This document shows positions 35,240 to 44,623 of a DNA stretch of 64,000 nt, in pieces. The DNA lies in the NCBI GenBank assembly GCA_020629035.1, contig JAHDEC010000011.1:1-64000 (forward strand). The letters are read 5' to 3'. Source of the DNA: Saprospiraceae bacterium. GTDB taxonomy: Bacteria > Bacteroidota > Bacteroidia > Chitinophagales > Saprospiraceae. Positions within the stretch are counted from its first letter, which is position 1, and the number at the start of each line of letters is the position of its first letter. The notes under the pieces were generated by a model. That model searched no databases and had not been told where the DNA came from. It saw nothing but the letters and a program-made list of their open reading frames with translations. Made by a program: the position numbers and the translations under genes.

Positions 35240-36670
35240 TTATTGTTTTATGAAAGTAGAACTTTGTATCCGATGTTGCTGATCAACAATTTTAAGACTA
35301 TAAAAACCGCTATTTAAGGATGAGATATCGATGGTATTAGATCTGGATGCTAGTCTTTTGGAAAGCACTAATTCCCCTAATAGGTTATAGATTAAACAAG
35401 CACTATTAAGCACCATCTCGTCTACCTTAATTTGGATAAAATCACCTGCAGGATTTGGAAAAACCTCCAAAGAAAGTGCTTTTGGTAGTTTTTTGAGACT
35501 TGATTCAATGTTGTTTTCGATCATTAAAAACGCATTGGAAGAACCAATCAACGAATCTCTATTGCAGCAATTAAAATCTCCAGTCACTATAAAATTATCT
35601 TCATCTAAGGGTAGAACCTTACTAGGCCTCTGATTGCCTTCATGGATGATTAAACTATCTTTTATTTTTTTTCCGTCTGCATCTAAATACAACAAACCCA
35701 TTGTCCATGTGGTATCAATATAGTAGTCAGTATAAGCAAGCACAAAATCTTCTGATGCTAATTCGGCCATATGCCTTGCATACACCTCTAAATGTCTCTC
35801 TTGTGCCACAATTTCGCCATCAGATATCCTTAAGAAGTTAACTTGACTAATGCTATCTTGGATGAATGAACTGTAAATAATATGGTCTCCGTTTTGATCT
35901 TGAACTACTTCTAATTGACTACCATAAGTAGAAAAATCACCAAAATCAACGAGTAATTCATCCTTGACTTTTTGAAGAGTTTCATCAAACAATGCATGAT
36001 AAATGGTAGTGGGTTCGGGTGAGTGATAAACACTTAAAGTGCCGTCTTCATTTAAGAGCATTTTTGCTCTAAAAAACTTGTCATCTTCAAAGGCATGTTC
36101 TATTAATTGATAACCATCTTTGTTTAGGATGGTTAAATAGGCTTCATTTTCATTCATAGCAATATGTTTGTACCAACTGAGTAGCAAAAATTCTTCGCCC
36201 CATTTCACCACATCTCTATATTGTTGCATACAATTTTCTGGAAATTGTACTCTTTTATTAAAACTTCCATCGGCGTTAAAATATAACAGTTCGATTTGTG
36301 GAATACCAAATTGATCGTTAAGTCCAAGACATTCAAAAGTATTAGCAACTTTTCCGATGGTTATTAATGAGCCATCCTCTTGAGGAAATAATTTATATGG
36401 ATAGCTTTTCCACTCGCTTAAGTACTTGTTAGTCCAAATGACATTACCTTCTAAGTCTGTCTTCACTAAATAATGAGCATATGGGTCTCCTCCAAAAATG
36501 GGAGATGAGTTTGCCATGTATTCTCTTTCTTCAGCTAAGAGAATAATGTGATTGTCTTGCGTTAGGCTGATTCTAGGGGCAATCAAATTATCAACTGATT
36601 CGTATTGGATAAACTGACCGTGGATGTTTGAGCATAAACGCACTAAAAGAAAAACTAGAGAAGCCCGCAT
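35240..36670 (-). CDS. Secreted propeller-like protein with T9SS sorting tail
   Basis: A 476-residue exported protein from the ATG at 36670, which gives the short signal peptide MRASLVFLLVRLCSNIHG; an ATG at 36727 would add 19 hydrophobic residues. The body shows the same 'event log' repeats as other exported propellers in this window (LVKTDLEGNVIW, IGKVANTFECLGL, FNADGSFNKRVQF, VTGDFNCCNRD). The T9SS tail begins EVFPNPAGDFIQIKV and ends ISSLNSGFYSLKIV. It follows the proline iminopeptidase gene within about 66 bases. No enzymatic motif. Confidence 0.78.
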   Translation of the reverse strand: MRASLVFLLVRLCSNIHGQFIQYESVDNLIAPRISLTQDNHIILLAEEREYMANSSPIFGGDPYAHYLVKTDLEGNVIWTNKYLSEWKSYPYKLFPQEDGSLITIGKVANTFECLGLNDQFGIPQIELLYFNADGSFNKRVQFPENCMQQYRDVVKWGEEFLLLSWYKHIAMNENEAYLTILNKDGYQLIEHAFEDDKFFRAKMLLNEDGTLSVYHSPEPTTIYHALFDETLQKVKDELLVDFGDFSTYGSQLEVVQDQNGDHIIYSSFIQDSISQVNFLRISDGEIVAQERHLEVYARHMAELASEDFVLAYTDYYIDTTWTMGLLYLDADGKKIKDSLIIHEGNQRPSKVLPLDEDNFIVTGDFNCCNRDSLIGSSNAFLMIENNIESSLKKLPKALSLEVFPNPAGDFIQIKVDEMVLNSACLIYNLLGELVLSKRLASRSNTIDISSLNSGFYSLKIVDQQHRIQSSTFIKQ

Positions 36671-36736
36671 ATAATTATTCAATGATTTACCTAAAGTTAA
36701 TAAAGAAAGATATAATAAGAAAAGCATAGTGCAATC

Positions 36737-37645
36737 TCAAAAATACAAGCTTGCTAGTTCCTTTAATTTTTTTGAGATATGAGGATCAAAAGCTGAGTGA
36801 CCAGCATTTTCAATGGTATATAATGTAGCATTATCCATCAAGCTAGTTAGCTTTCGTGATCCTGTTACAGAACAAATTTTATCATCCATACCATGCACTA
36901 TCCATGTTGGTATATGGCTTATTAAATGGGTGTTGTTTAGGATAAATCCATCTGGAATATAAAAATGCTCATGTTCGAAATGAACTTGGATAGTAATCTT
37001 TTGTATTTCGGATTCAAGCGACATAGATTGCCGAATTTCCTCTTCGCTCACAGTAGGTTTTTCTAGCCTCGCTAACATCAATAAATAGGTAATAGCAAAA
37101 TGCTCAGCCATTGATTTTTCCTTACTGCACATCATTTGATAATAGTATGAAATAAATGTTGGACGGTATTCTACGGGGACAACATTGATAAATGGATCCC
37201 AAATCTGCTGCTGCTTTTTTAACTTATTATAAAACCAATCTAAACTCAATTGGTCCGCTAAAAAAACACCTCTTAATATCATAGAAGTAACTCGCTCAGG
37301 ATGATGGATTGCATAAAGAAGTGATAGTGTCGCTCCCCATGAGCCTCCAAATAGCCTAACCTTATCTAGCTGAAAATAGTCTAGAACAAAAGTAATATCG
37401 GCCATGAGATCCTGAGTGGTATTTTCTTTAAGTGGCTGACTTGCGATACTTTTTCCGCTGGCACGTTGGTCCAGAAAAATTACAAAATGTTTTTCTGGGA
37501 CGAAAAATTGTCGATCTTTTGGTGCGCAGCCTAATCCTGGTCCACCATGTAAATAAAGAATGGCTTGAGCTTTAGCACTACCAAAAGTTGCTACATGGAT
37601 TTGATGATTTTCGGAAACTTTAAATGAGTATGTCTTATTTGTCAT
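36737..37645 (-). CDS. Proline iminopeptidase-like alpha/beta hydrolase (S33 family)
   Basis: A 302-residue cytoplasmic hydrolase with the S33 signatures: oxyanion motif HGGPG (33-37), LDQRASGKS, and nucleophile elbow GGSWG with Ser102. The acid and base are the Asp in HGMDDKICS and the His in ENAGHSAFD. The family removes N-terminal proline from peptides. Short-chain esterase or amide-hydrolase activity is also found in relatives, so the substrate is not certain. It has no signal peptide. A T9SS propeller gene follows closely on the same strand. Confidence 0.9.
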   Translation of the reverse strand: MTNKTYSFKVSENHQIHVATFGSAKAQAILYLHGGPGLGCAPKDRQFFVPEKHFVIFLDQRASGKSIASQPLKENTTQDLMADITFVLDYFQLDKVRLFGGSWGATLSLLYAIHHPERVTSMILRGVFLADQLSLDWFYNKLKKQQQIWDPFINVVPVEYRPTFISYYYQMMCSKEKSMAEHFAITYLLMLARLEKPTVSEEEIRQSMSLESEIQKITIQVHFEHEHFYIPDGFILNNTHLISHIPTWIVHGMDDKICSVTGSRKLTSLMDNATLYTIENAGHSAFDPHISKKLKELASLYF

Positions 37646-37745
37646 AATTTATTTTGTCGATATACCCAACCTTTCTAAAAGTCTATTCGATATGTATATA
37701 GAACAAACAATAGAACAACTTCATTTTTAATTTAAATTTAAAACT

Positions 37746-38246
37746 ATGAAAAACTATCCATTATTTCTTTTAGCCATTCTTCTGATAGGATTAACATCTT
37801 GCTCTAAAAATAGAGGAGGAGATCCAACTGATTGTGTATACTATAATTCATTCGAAAACGACAGTGATCTTGAAATCTTCGAAGGTTATGCCGCGCAAAT
37901 TTCTGATGATGTCGCGGATGATGCAGGCGAACAAAGCCTCTTGGTTTCAGGTGGATGTATAGCGCCACATTTTTATGGTGAAATTGGCCCATTTGATCAA
38001 GACTATACGGTACAACTACAGATTTTGGGAAAATCATTAGACGGTCTTGGAGGTAATATTAGTATGTATTTACCATCTGATAGCCAACAGCGTTTAGATA
38101 TTCTAGTCGATGATACTGCTTGGAAAGAGTATTCAACTGGAACACTATTTATACCAGCTGGAGAACCTGTAATGATTAGTTTTTTATCGGGTGGAATAGC
38201 AGAGGTGACTACCTTTTTTGATGAGATCAAGCTTATTTCTAAATAG
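37746..38246 (+). CDS. Small lipoprotein with beta-sandwich-like domain
   Basis: A 166-residue lipoprotein (lipobox LTSC, Cys19). The mature part starts with a disordered KNRGGDPTD and continues as one probable jelly-roll domain (YYNSFENDSDLEIFEGYAAQI, SLLVSGGCIAPHF, TVQLQILGKSLDG, WKEYSTGTLFIPAGEPVMIS, TTFFDEIKLIS). The last piece resembles carbohydrate-binding-module strands, but I do not claim binding. It is a lone gene, ending five bases before the stop of the convergent decarboxylase. Confidence 0.7.
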   Translation: MKNYPLFLLAILLIGLTSCSKNRGGDPTDCVYYNSFENDSDLEIFEGYAAQISDDVADDAGEQSLLVSGGCIAPHFYGEIGPFDQDYTVQLQILGKSLDGLGGNISMYLPSDSQQRLDILVDDTAWKEYSTGTLFIPAGEPVMISFLSGGIAEVTTFFDEIKLISK

Positions 38247-38251
38247 CTTTT

Positions 38252-39655
38252 CTAGAAATATCCATGTAGTTCGTTCAAGGCTAAATCTACTTGATGTTTT
38301 TCTAAGTAGGTTTGGCCTAGAACCACTCTTATCATAAAAACTCCGTTTACTTTTGTTTGAGTTAGATAAATGTTACCCGCATCATTTATAGCATTTATTA
38401 ATAACTCATTTCGTTTATTCACACTCGCTAAAGATTCCTTTTCTTTCGGTTTTAACCGAATGCAAGTCATGTTTAGAAAAGGAGGATAGGTCACCTCAAA
38501 TTTATTCCGTTCTTTTATTTGTGCTACAAAATAATCGTTAAAAGAAATTTGATTTCTTAGCACTTCTTGGATACCTTCAATACCATAGCTACGTAATACA
38601 AACCAAATTTTTAAAGCCCGAAATCGACGACCTAAAGCTATTCCCCAATCTCGATAATCGTTTACCAATCCACGAGTTCTTGTCTTAAGATATTCTGGAA
38701 GGATTTCGAAAGTTTTAATTAATGCTTCAGCATTTTTCACAAAATAGGCTGAACAATCAAATTGCATAAAAATCCATTTGTGAGGATTAAACACGAAACT
38801 GTCCATGCTCTCTGCACCTTCGATCATCCATCTATATTCGGGTAGCAAAAGAGCAGAACCTGCATAAGCCGCATCGACATGAAGCCAAATATCATGCTTG
38901 GTGCAAATGGCTGATAAGTCCTTTAAAGAGTCTACGGCTAAGGTGCTGGTAGAACCTAAGGTGGCGACCACAGCACAAGGTATTTTACCAAGACTTAAGT
39001 CTTCGATTATGGCTTTTTCTAATGCCTCTGGAATAATGGCTTGGTTTCTATCAACAGGAATCTTAACTATATTCTTTTTACCAATCCCGCAGATAGCCAC
39101 CGCCTTATCGATCGAAGAATGAGTAGCCGCTGAGCAATAGATTCGCAGGTTATTTGGAACACCTTCTTCATTACTTTTAAAATTGGTTTTTACTTCTCTG
39201 GCTGTCAGCAGGGCGGCTAAGGTGGCCGATGATGCGGTATCTTGAATTACCCCTTCCATATGACTAGGAAGTCCCATAGCATCTCTCAACCATTCCATCA
39301 TTTTCTGCTCTAGTTCCGCAGCAGCAGGAGATGTTTCCCATAGCATACATTGAGCACCAATTGCAGCGGTAATATGTTCAGCAAGTACCGATTCTACTGA
39401 ATTATTAGCTGGAAAATAAGCATGGAAATTTGGGTGCTGCCAATGGGTGATGCCCGGAAGAATTATTTTGTTGACATCGGCTAATATTTGTTCGAAAGCT
39501 TCTCCTTTTATGGGTGCGTTTTCTGGGAGTTGTTTGTAAATATCTCCCGGTTTTAGTGGTGATTTTACGGGTAGTTTTTCAATGTTTTGAAAATAATCTT
39601 GGATCCATAAACTCACATCTTGCGCGTGTTTTAGATAGTTTTTCTTAGGAATCAC
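38252..39655 (-). CDS. Aromatic-L-amino-acid decarboxylase-like PLP enzyme (group II)
   Basis: A 467-residue group II decarboxylase. The PLP lysine is K293 in FVFNPHKW, the pyridine-binding Asp261 is in WLHVDAAYAGSA, and the N-terminal substrate motif HPNFHAYFPANNS is clear. The length and the FHAYFPANNSxxSxLAE motif point to aromatic amino-acid decarboxylases (DOPA, tyrosine or tryptophan) over glutamate decarboxylase. Reaction: L-amino acid to amine plus CO2, in the cytoplasm. Start codon is GTG at 39655. An intrinsic terminator upstream separates it from the oxidoreductase gene, so it has its own promoter. The true substrate cannot be fixed from sequence. Confidence 0.9.
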   Translation of the reverse strand: MIPKKNYLKHAQDVSLWIQDYFQNIEKLPVKSPLKPGDIYKQLPENAPIKGEAFEQILADVNKIILPGITHWQHPNFHAYFPANNSVESVLAEHITAAIGAQCMLWETSPAAAELEQKMMEWLRDAMGLPSHMEGVIQDTASSATLAALLTAREVKTNFKSNEEGVPNNLRIYCSAATHSSIDKAVAICGIGKKNIVKIPVDRNQAIIPEALEKAIIEDLSLGKIPCAVVATLGSTSTLAVDSLKDLSAICTKHDIWLHVDAAYAGSALLLPEYRWMIEGAESMDSFVFNPHKWIFMQFDCSAYFVKNAEALIKTFEILPEYLKTRTRGLVNDYRDWGIALGRRFRALKIWFVLRSYGIEGIQEVLRNQISFNDYFVAQIKERNKFEVTYPPFLNMTCIRLKPKEKESLASVNKRNELLINAINDAGNIYLTQTKVNGVFMIRVVLGQTYLEKHQVDLALNELHGYF

Positions 39656-39681
39656 TTGAGAATATTTTATGAGATAGGGTC

Positions 39682-39717
39682 AAAAAAAACTAGTGCCGAG
39701 CTAAACTCAGGCACTAG
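39682..39717 (-). terminator. Intrinsic terminator after the oxidoreductase gene
   Basis: Read on the minus strand, CTAGTGCC (39717-39710) pairs with GGCACTAG (39697-39690), extended by GAG/CTC across a one-base bulge, then eight Ts. It ends the subtilase-oxidoreductase transcription unit. Confidence 0.9.
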
Positions 39718-39793
39718 CCAATCATTATAGAACAACTTCCATTAGTACTCTAAAATATACAATTATTGTTCCAAAGTCAAGAAATTAATAAAA

Positions 39794-40945
39794 TTATAAT
39801 ATGACCCAATCTTGATTGGCTTTGCCTGATTGTACTGCTTTGTAAATAAACTCCATTCCTCTAACTCCATCATCAATTGTGGGGAAATCTAATTGATGAT
39901 TAGTGGGTGTTTTACCTGATAATTTTGCTTGGATACAGTGAGCAACATTGGTATAAATATTGGCAAAGGCTTCGATATATCCTTCTGGATGCCCTGATGG
40001 TAAGCGAGTTGCATGTTGGGCTATGGGATAGATGCCGGAGCCACCAGTTTGGTATGTTTGGCTTGCTTTGTCCGACCATTTTACAATTAACTGATTAGGG
40101 TTTTCATGCGACCAAAGTAAGCCTCCTAAAGCTCCATAAACACCAATATTTAAGTTGTTTGCCTCACCTGCTGATATTTGACTAGCAACTAAGACACCAT
40201 GAGCTCCATTATTAAATTTAAGTAAGATATTATTATCATCATCCAACTTTCTGCCTGCTACCATTGTATTTACATTTGCACTGAGTGAAGTAGTTTGTAA
40301 ACCTGTTACGTACTCCGCTAAATGATAGGCATGTGTGCCGATATCGCCCAAGGCTCCAGCAATCCCTGATTTAGATGGGTCTGTGCGCCAGCTGGCTTGT
40401 TTTTGATCAGTTGATTCTAGCATGGTGCTTAACCATCCTTGTGGGTATTGAACCACTATTTTTTTAATGACACCTAATTTACCCTCTGCAATCATGGCTT
40501 TGGCTTGTTTAACCATAGGGTAAGCCGCATAAGTATGAGTTAAACCAAATATTAATCCCGTTTCTTTGACTGTTTTTTGTAAAGCATAGGCTTCATTTAA
40601 ATCAAAGCAAAGCGGTTTATCACATACTACATGAAAGCCTGCTTCTAAGGCTAGTTTTGCTGGTTCGAAATGTACATGATTAGGTGTTACAATAGATACC
40701 AGATCTATGCGTTTATTGGCTGGCAATGCAGCTTCCTCCTCTATCATTTGTCGATATGATCCATACACTCTATCTGGATTAAGGTATAAATCTGCACCCG
40801 ATGATTTTGATCGTTCAGCATCACTACTAAAAGCACCTGCCACTAATTCTATATGACCATCTAAGGCCGCTGCCATTCTATGTACTTCGCCTATAAAAGC
40901 CCCTTGGCCACCTCCGACCATTCCCATTCTTATCCTACGTCTCAT
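39794..40945 (-). CDS. Gfo/Idh/MocA-family oxidoreductase
   Basis: A 383-residue NAD(P)-dependent oxidoreductase with a Rossmann nucleotide-binding motif near the start (MVGGGQGAFIG), the catalytic-lysine motif CDKP (K110), and the second-domain motif LGDIGTHAYHLAEYV. The family oxidises or isomerises sugars and inositols; the specific substrate cannot be read from the sequence. The protein has no signal peptide. It starts four bases after the subtilase stop and is followed by an intrinsic terminator, so the two share a transcript although they appear unrelated in function. Confidence 0.9.
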   Translation of the reverse strand: MRRRIRMGMVGGGQGAFIGEVHRMAAALDGHIELVAGAFSSDAERSKSSGADLYLNPDRVYGSYRQMIEEEAALPANKRIDLVSIVTPNHVHFEPAKLALEAGFHVVCDKPLCFDLNEAYALQKTVKETGLIFGLTHTYAAYPMVKQAKAMIAEGKLGVIKKIVVQYPQGWLSTMLESTDQKQASWRTDPSKSGIAGALGDIGTHAYHLAEYVTGLQTTSLSANVNTMVAGRKLDDDNNILLKFNNGAHGVLVASQISAGEANNLNIGVYGALGGLLWSHENPNQLIVKWSDKASQTYQTGGSGIYPIAQHATRLPSGHPEGYIEAFANIYTNVAHCIQAKLSGKTPTNHQLDFPTIDDGVRGMEFIYKAVQSGKANQDWVIL

Positions 40946-40949
40946 GGGA

Positions 40950-42683
40950 TTATAGTTTGATTATTTTTCCGGATAGGCTGTGTTTCAATGTTGTTAATTC
41001 GTAAAAATAAACACCTGTTTGTAGGCTTGCTAAATTGACACTTTGCTCTTTCCCTTGAAGTATATGAGTTGAAACGACATTACCAAAAGCGTCAAAAATT
41101 CGTATTGAAGTCATTTCGTAAATCGACTTTATATTTATAGCTTCATCTACTGGATTGGGAAATATTTGATGCTTACTATTGGATACTGATTTATCATCAA
41201 CCGCTGTGTAATTAAGTGCTAACTGCACAGCTTCATAGACATCGATACGTCCATTTCCATAAACTATATTAGGGATAACATCTGCGCTGACTCCATCACA
41301 ATCTATTTCCCAAATTAATGGTACGGCTGATGCTTTCAAGATGTTTCTTATTTCGTCTACATTACCGGCTAATGATGGATTAGCATTGATGATTAAGGCC
41401 ACAGCACCTGCAACATGTGGTCCAGCCATACTCGTTCCGCTCCATGTCCTAAATTCATCGTTTAAATATATCGAACGTACATTTTGTCCGGGAGCTGCAA
41501 CATCTGGTTTTATACGATAACTGCTATCTACCATGACAGGCCCGATAGAGCTAAATCCACTAATCGTGTCATTATCTCTAGTAGAACCAATGGTAAACGA
41601 TTGTTCGAAAATAGCTGCTGGATTACTCACCGAGCCACAATTGCTAGCGCCATTATTACCTGCAGAAGCGACTACCACGGTCCCTGCTGCAACTAAGTTA
41701 TTTACCGCTTCTTCCAGTACATAAAAATTTTCCATATTACAACCTTCCATGGGTGGACAACCCCAGCTGTTGTTAATCACATGTGGAGCTAAACTCGGGT
41801 TTGGGTTTGCTCCTGTTAAATCAGTCGGAGCGAGAAAAAATTCAAAACATTCTAAATAAGTAGATGGTGTTCCATAACCTCTTTCCATGTTTCGACAAGC
41901 AATCCAACTGGCTTCTGGTGCGACTCCGATTTTGTTTTCTTCATCTTCACCGACCATGGTTCCCATGGTATGTGTTCCGTGACCATGATCATCACAGGGT
42001 ATAGCCGAATCTAAGCCGCAAGGATTTGTGTGTTCGTCGATAATGGAATCTTGATGTAGCGGATTGATTTCTCGAATTGCATCATGCCAGTTGTGATTAT
42101 GGTCAATGTTGCCCTCAGAATAACCTCTGTATTTTGGTAAAATTAAAGCATTGTCAAAATCATATCCCGTGTCTTGGCCAGCTATGACAACACCCTCACC
42201 TTTAAACCCAAGTTGCCACACACTATCAGCTTCTATTTTTTGAATACCCCATTCAGGATCCATTCGCAATTGAGCCGATTCTTCACGGTATGTGGCCACC
42301 ATTATTGGCTGATCAAAACTTATTTGCTTGATTTCAAAATGGTCAATTAGGTAATCTAGTTGTTGCTCATTTATTGTGGTTTTAATAGCATTGGCTACTA
42401 AAAACGGAGTAAAAGATAACTGGTTCTCCTGTAGGTATTCGATGATTTCAACTTGGGAAGTTTCGGCTTTCGCTTGAAGTGTTTTAAACACATATTCCGC
42501 CTTTTGATTTTTAGTCCAATGTTGTTTGTCTTCTGAAATAAGTTGAGATGCACCAAGAAATAAGATTACTTCAGCGCTTGCATTTTCTGCTAATTGCGAG
42601 TATACATCTGAGCTTACTAAGGTAGTTTGACCAAAAACCAAGATTGGCAAAAAACAAAAACAAAGGAGTATATGCTTCATCAT
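40950..42683 (-). CDS. Secreted subtilisin-like serine protease (S8) with T9SS sorting tail
   Basis: A 577-residue exported protease. Parts in order: signal peptide (about 1-18), inhibitor-like propeptide (about 20-140), S8 catalytic domain and T9SS tail (IFPNPVDEAINIKS ... LQTGVYFYELT). The catalytic triad is D171 (GQDTG), H235 (HGHGTH) and S418 (GTSMAGPHVAG), with the oxyanion Asn343 in ASAGNNG, so the enzyme should be active. It probably degrades protein outside the cell. A 7-bp hairpin lies just before the start codon. It is followed after four bases by the oxidoreductase gene. Confidence 0.95.
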   Translation of the reverse strand: MMKHILLCFCFLPILVFGQTTLVSSDVYSQLAENASAEVILFLGASQLISEDKQHWTKNQKAEYVFKTLQAKAETSQVEIIEYLQENQLSFTPFLVANAIKTTINEQQLDYLIDHFEIKQISFDQPIMVATYREESAQLRMDPEWGIQKIEADSVWQLGFKGEGVVIAGQDTGYDFDNALILPKYRGYSEGNIDHNHNWHDAIREINPLHQDSIIDEHTNPCGLDSAIPCDDHGHGTHTMGTMVGEDEENKIGVAPEASWIACRNMERGYGTPSTYLECFEFFLAPTDLTGANPNPSLAPHVINNSWGCPPMEGCNMENFYVLEEAVNNLVAAGTVVVASAGNNGASNCGSVSNPAAIFEQSFTIGSTRDNDTISGFSSIGPVMVDSSYRIKPDVAAPGQNVRSIYLNDEFRTWSGTSMAGPHVAGAVALIINANPSLAGNVDEIRNILKASAVPLIWEIDCDGVSADVIPNIVYGNGRIDVYEAVQLALNYTAVDDKSVSNSKHQIFPNPVDEAINIKSIYEMTSIRIFDAFGNVVSTHILQGKEQSVNLASLQTGVYFYELTTLKHSLSGKIIKL

Positions 42684-42690
42684 CTTTTTA

Positions 42691-42707
42691 TTTACCTACA
42701 AGGTAAA
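42691..42707 (-). repeat. Hairpin immediately upstream of the subtilase start
   Basis: TTTACCT (42691-42697) and AGGTAAA (42701-42707) form a perfect 7-bp stem around ACA, eight bases before the ATG at 42683. It could influence translation start or mark the end of an upstream transcript. There is no T-run on either side. Confidence 0.4.
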
Positions 42708-42759
42708 GTGAAAAAGTGAGTCATAGAGTGTTAACGCTTACAAATTGTCAGTTTTTAGA

Positions 42760-43134
42760 TCAAAATTCCTCTTCCGAAATAATGGTAAAATAATCACTAG
42801 ATCCTGACTTTACAAACTCCCAATTATCGTTATTTAAATAATCTCTTGTTGAGTTTTCGCTCATTTGATTAGTGATACTTATCTCATCAAAATAAATGGT
42901 AATGGGGCTCTCGACATCACCTCCTCTACCCAATAGATCATCAGGAATTACAAATGATCTTTGTTCATTTATGCCAATTGAAAGTGTAGTATCGATTTGA
43001 GAACCAATCAATGAAACGGTTAAGGCACTGTTAGATTGGTTGTCAAAATGGTACCTATGTGGTATCCTGGGAGGCGAGCAGCAAATGATACAAACAAGGG
43101 ATAAGATAAAGCATATTTTTGGAAGGTTTTTCAT
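42760..43134 (-). CDS. Small lipoprotein of unknown function
   Basis: A 124-residue lipoprotein with a signal peptide ending IICCS (lipobox Cys at 18-19). The mature part (PPRIPHRYHFDNQSNSALTV, SLIGSQIDTTLSIGINEQRSF) looks like a single small beta domain; the F-x-N-x-S-N-S-x-L-x-V opening suggests an immunoglobulin-like sandwich. No family recognised. It is 76 bases upstream of the subtilase start on the same strand and could be co-transcribed with it. Confidence 0.65.
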   Translation of the reverse strand: MKNLPKICFILSLVCIICCSPPRIPHRYHFDNQSNSALTVSLIGSQIDTTLSIGINEQRSFVIPDDLLGRGGDVESPITIYFDEISITNQMSENSTRDYLNNDNWEFVKSGSSDYFTIISEEEF

Positions 43135-43226
43135 GATTATTATTTAGGAGTCATAATTAACAATGGACATTTTCATTCATTTAAAAGCACCATCAGCATA
43201 GACAATAAAGAGTTTAAGTGATAGGC

Positions 43227-43862
43227 TCATGTGTTTAAGTTGTATTTTAATTTTAATGCGATGTTTCCGTCAGGCAAAACCATAGCTCCTTCACGTCGAA
43301 AGAAATTAGAATTATTTACTGGAGAATCAAATTGACCTACATTATCATAAATAAATTTAACATTATCATATTTTACGCCAACGCCAAAATTAAATTCAAT
43401 CATTAGCCTATCACCAAGAAACCATTCTCGCCCCATTACGCCCATTAAAGAAGCTCGAAATTTTTGCCTCTTCATGTCGTCTCTTTCAAAATAGGCGCCG
43501 TTAAGGTGTGAAAATATAGCTTGTTGTTTCACTCTATGATAGTGTAGCACCAATTGTGGACCTAAAAAAAATCTTCCATCACTAAATCGCCTAGTAAAAT
43601 GTTTATAGGTATTTCTCCATATTACCCCACTTGCATTATCAGCAAAAAAACTTGCATAAATATAGGCAAGCTCTGTTTCCACCGATCTCATGGGTTTAAG
43701 CTGTTTTTCATATCCAAAATTAACAGACTCGAAAATGCTAATATGAGTAAGGAGTGAAAAAGTCACCTTATCCTTATCTAACATAAGGCTATCTTGCTGG
43801 GAATAAGCGAATGAACTAAGCAAGCAACAAGCAAGAACTAGAAAACTGTATTTCTTTATCAT
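43227..43862 (-). CDS. Outer-membrane beta-barrel-like protein of the LVIVD operon
   Basis: A 211-residue exported protein (signal peptide MIKKYSFLVLACCLLSSFAYS). The mature part has strand-like alternation (VNFGYEKQLK, ETELAYIYASFF, RFFLGPQLVLHYHR, MIEFNFGVGVKYD, NIALKLKYNL), which fits a small outer-membrane barrel. Its start overlaps the LVIVD lipoprotein gene by four bases (ATGA). An LVIVD-repeat lipoprotein followed by a ~200-residue barrel protein is a recurring pair in Bacteroidota as I recall it; the function of the pair is unknown. Confidence 0.8.
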   Translation of the reverse strand: MIKKYSFLVLACCLLSSFAYSQQDSLMLDKDKVTFSLLTHISIFESVNFGYEKQLKPMRSVETELAYIYASFFADNASGVIWRNTYKHFTRRFSDGRFFLGPQLVLHYHRVKQQAIFSHLNGAYFERDDMKRQKFRASLMGVMGREWFLGDRLMIEFNFGVGVKYDNVKFIYDNVGQFDSPVNNSNFFRREGAMVLPDGNIALKLKYNLNT

Positions 43863-44623
43863 AGTTTTAGCGATGATATTTGTCTAATGTTTGTTGTGTC
43901 TGCATAATCAAACTGAATAACGCGCTCTGAATTTACTACCATCAATAAACCCTTGTAGGCAATGGCATCTATGGCTTCAAAACCAGGAAAGTGTTCGATT
44001 AATGCTGGCTCAGTAGGAATAGAAACATCAAAAACTAGTAAGCCATCATTTTTCTCACAGACAAATAGAAGTTCATCATCTAAGGCCAAACCTTTGGGCT
44101 CCTGTAAGGGTATCACGGTTGTCTCTATAGGATTAGTAACATCTTCAATATTAAAGATTCTTAACTCATTAATTTGTATAAACCTTGAACAGTTACCTCC
44201 TTCCTGAAAACCAGCAGCGCTTAGTGTAACATAGGCAATATCATCTGTAGCGACCACTGGGTCACAAGGTAATACCTCGGTCCATTCTTCATACGGCGTC
44301 AGACTTTCAAGTAATGGAACTCCATTAGACATTATACTATAAATATATAGTCCTTCATTCGAGCCAATAAATAAAAAAGTACCATTAAAAAATATGGTTT
44401 CTATACCTTCTCCTACATTAATTCGCTCGACCAAACTTGGCTTTGTATCATCACTTATATCAAAAGTGCTTAGCTCAGTGTCATCTATAATGTATAAAAA
44501 ATCACCAATGGTTAACATTCTAGCGTATGAGCCTACAATGGTCTCGCCCGAAGTAAATGGCTCTTGGAAGCAGGACAAAAATGTGAGCAAACTGCAAAGT
44601 AAAACGAAATATATCTTTTTCAT
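43859..44623 (-). CDS. LVIVD-repeat lipoprotein, C-terminal half of the canonical protein
   Basis: A 254-residue lipoprotein from the ATG at 44623 (MKKIYFVLLCSLLTFLSC, lipobox LSC); an ATG at 44635 adds four residues. It carries several LVIVD-type propeller repeats: STFDISDDTKPSLVERINVG, LFIGSNEGLYIYS, LRIFNIEDVTNPIETT, LFVCEKNDGLLVFDVSIPTEP and VIQFDYADTTN. ACDPVV-like CDPVVATDDIAYVTL is typical of the second half of single-chain homologues. It overlaps the upstream lipoprotein by ATGA and the downstream barrel gene by ATGA. The two halves would have to meet at the membrane to form a complete propeller. Function unknown. Confidence 0.8.
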   Translation of the reverse strand: MKKIYFVLLCSLLTFLSCFQEPFTSGETIVGSYARMLTIGDFLYIIDDTELSTFDISDDTKPSLVERINVGEGIETIFFNGTFLFIGSNEGLYIYSIMSNGVPLLESLTPYEEWTEVLPCDPVVATDDIAYVTLSAAGFQEGGNCSRFIQINELRIFNIEDVTNPIETTVIPLQEPKGLALDDELLFVCEKNDGLLVFDVSIPTEPALIEHFPGFEAIDAIAYKGLLMVVNSERVIQFDYADTTNIRQISSLKL

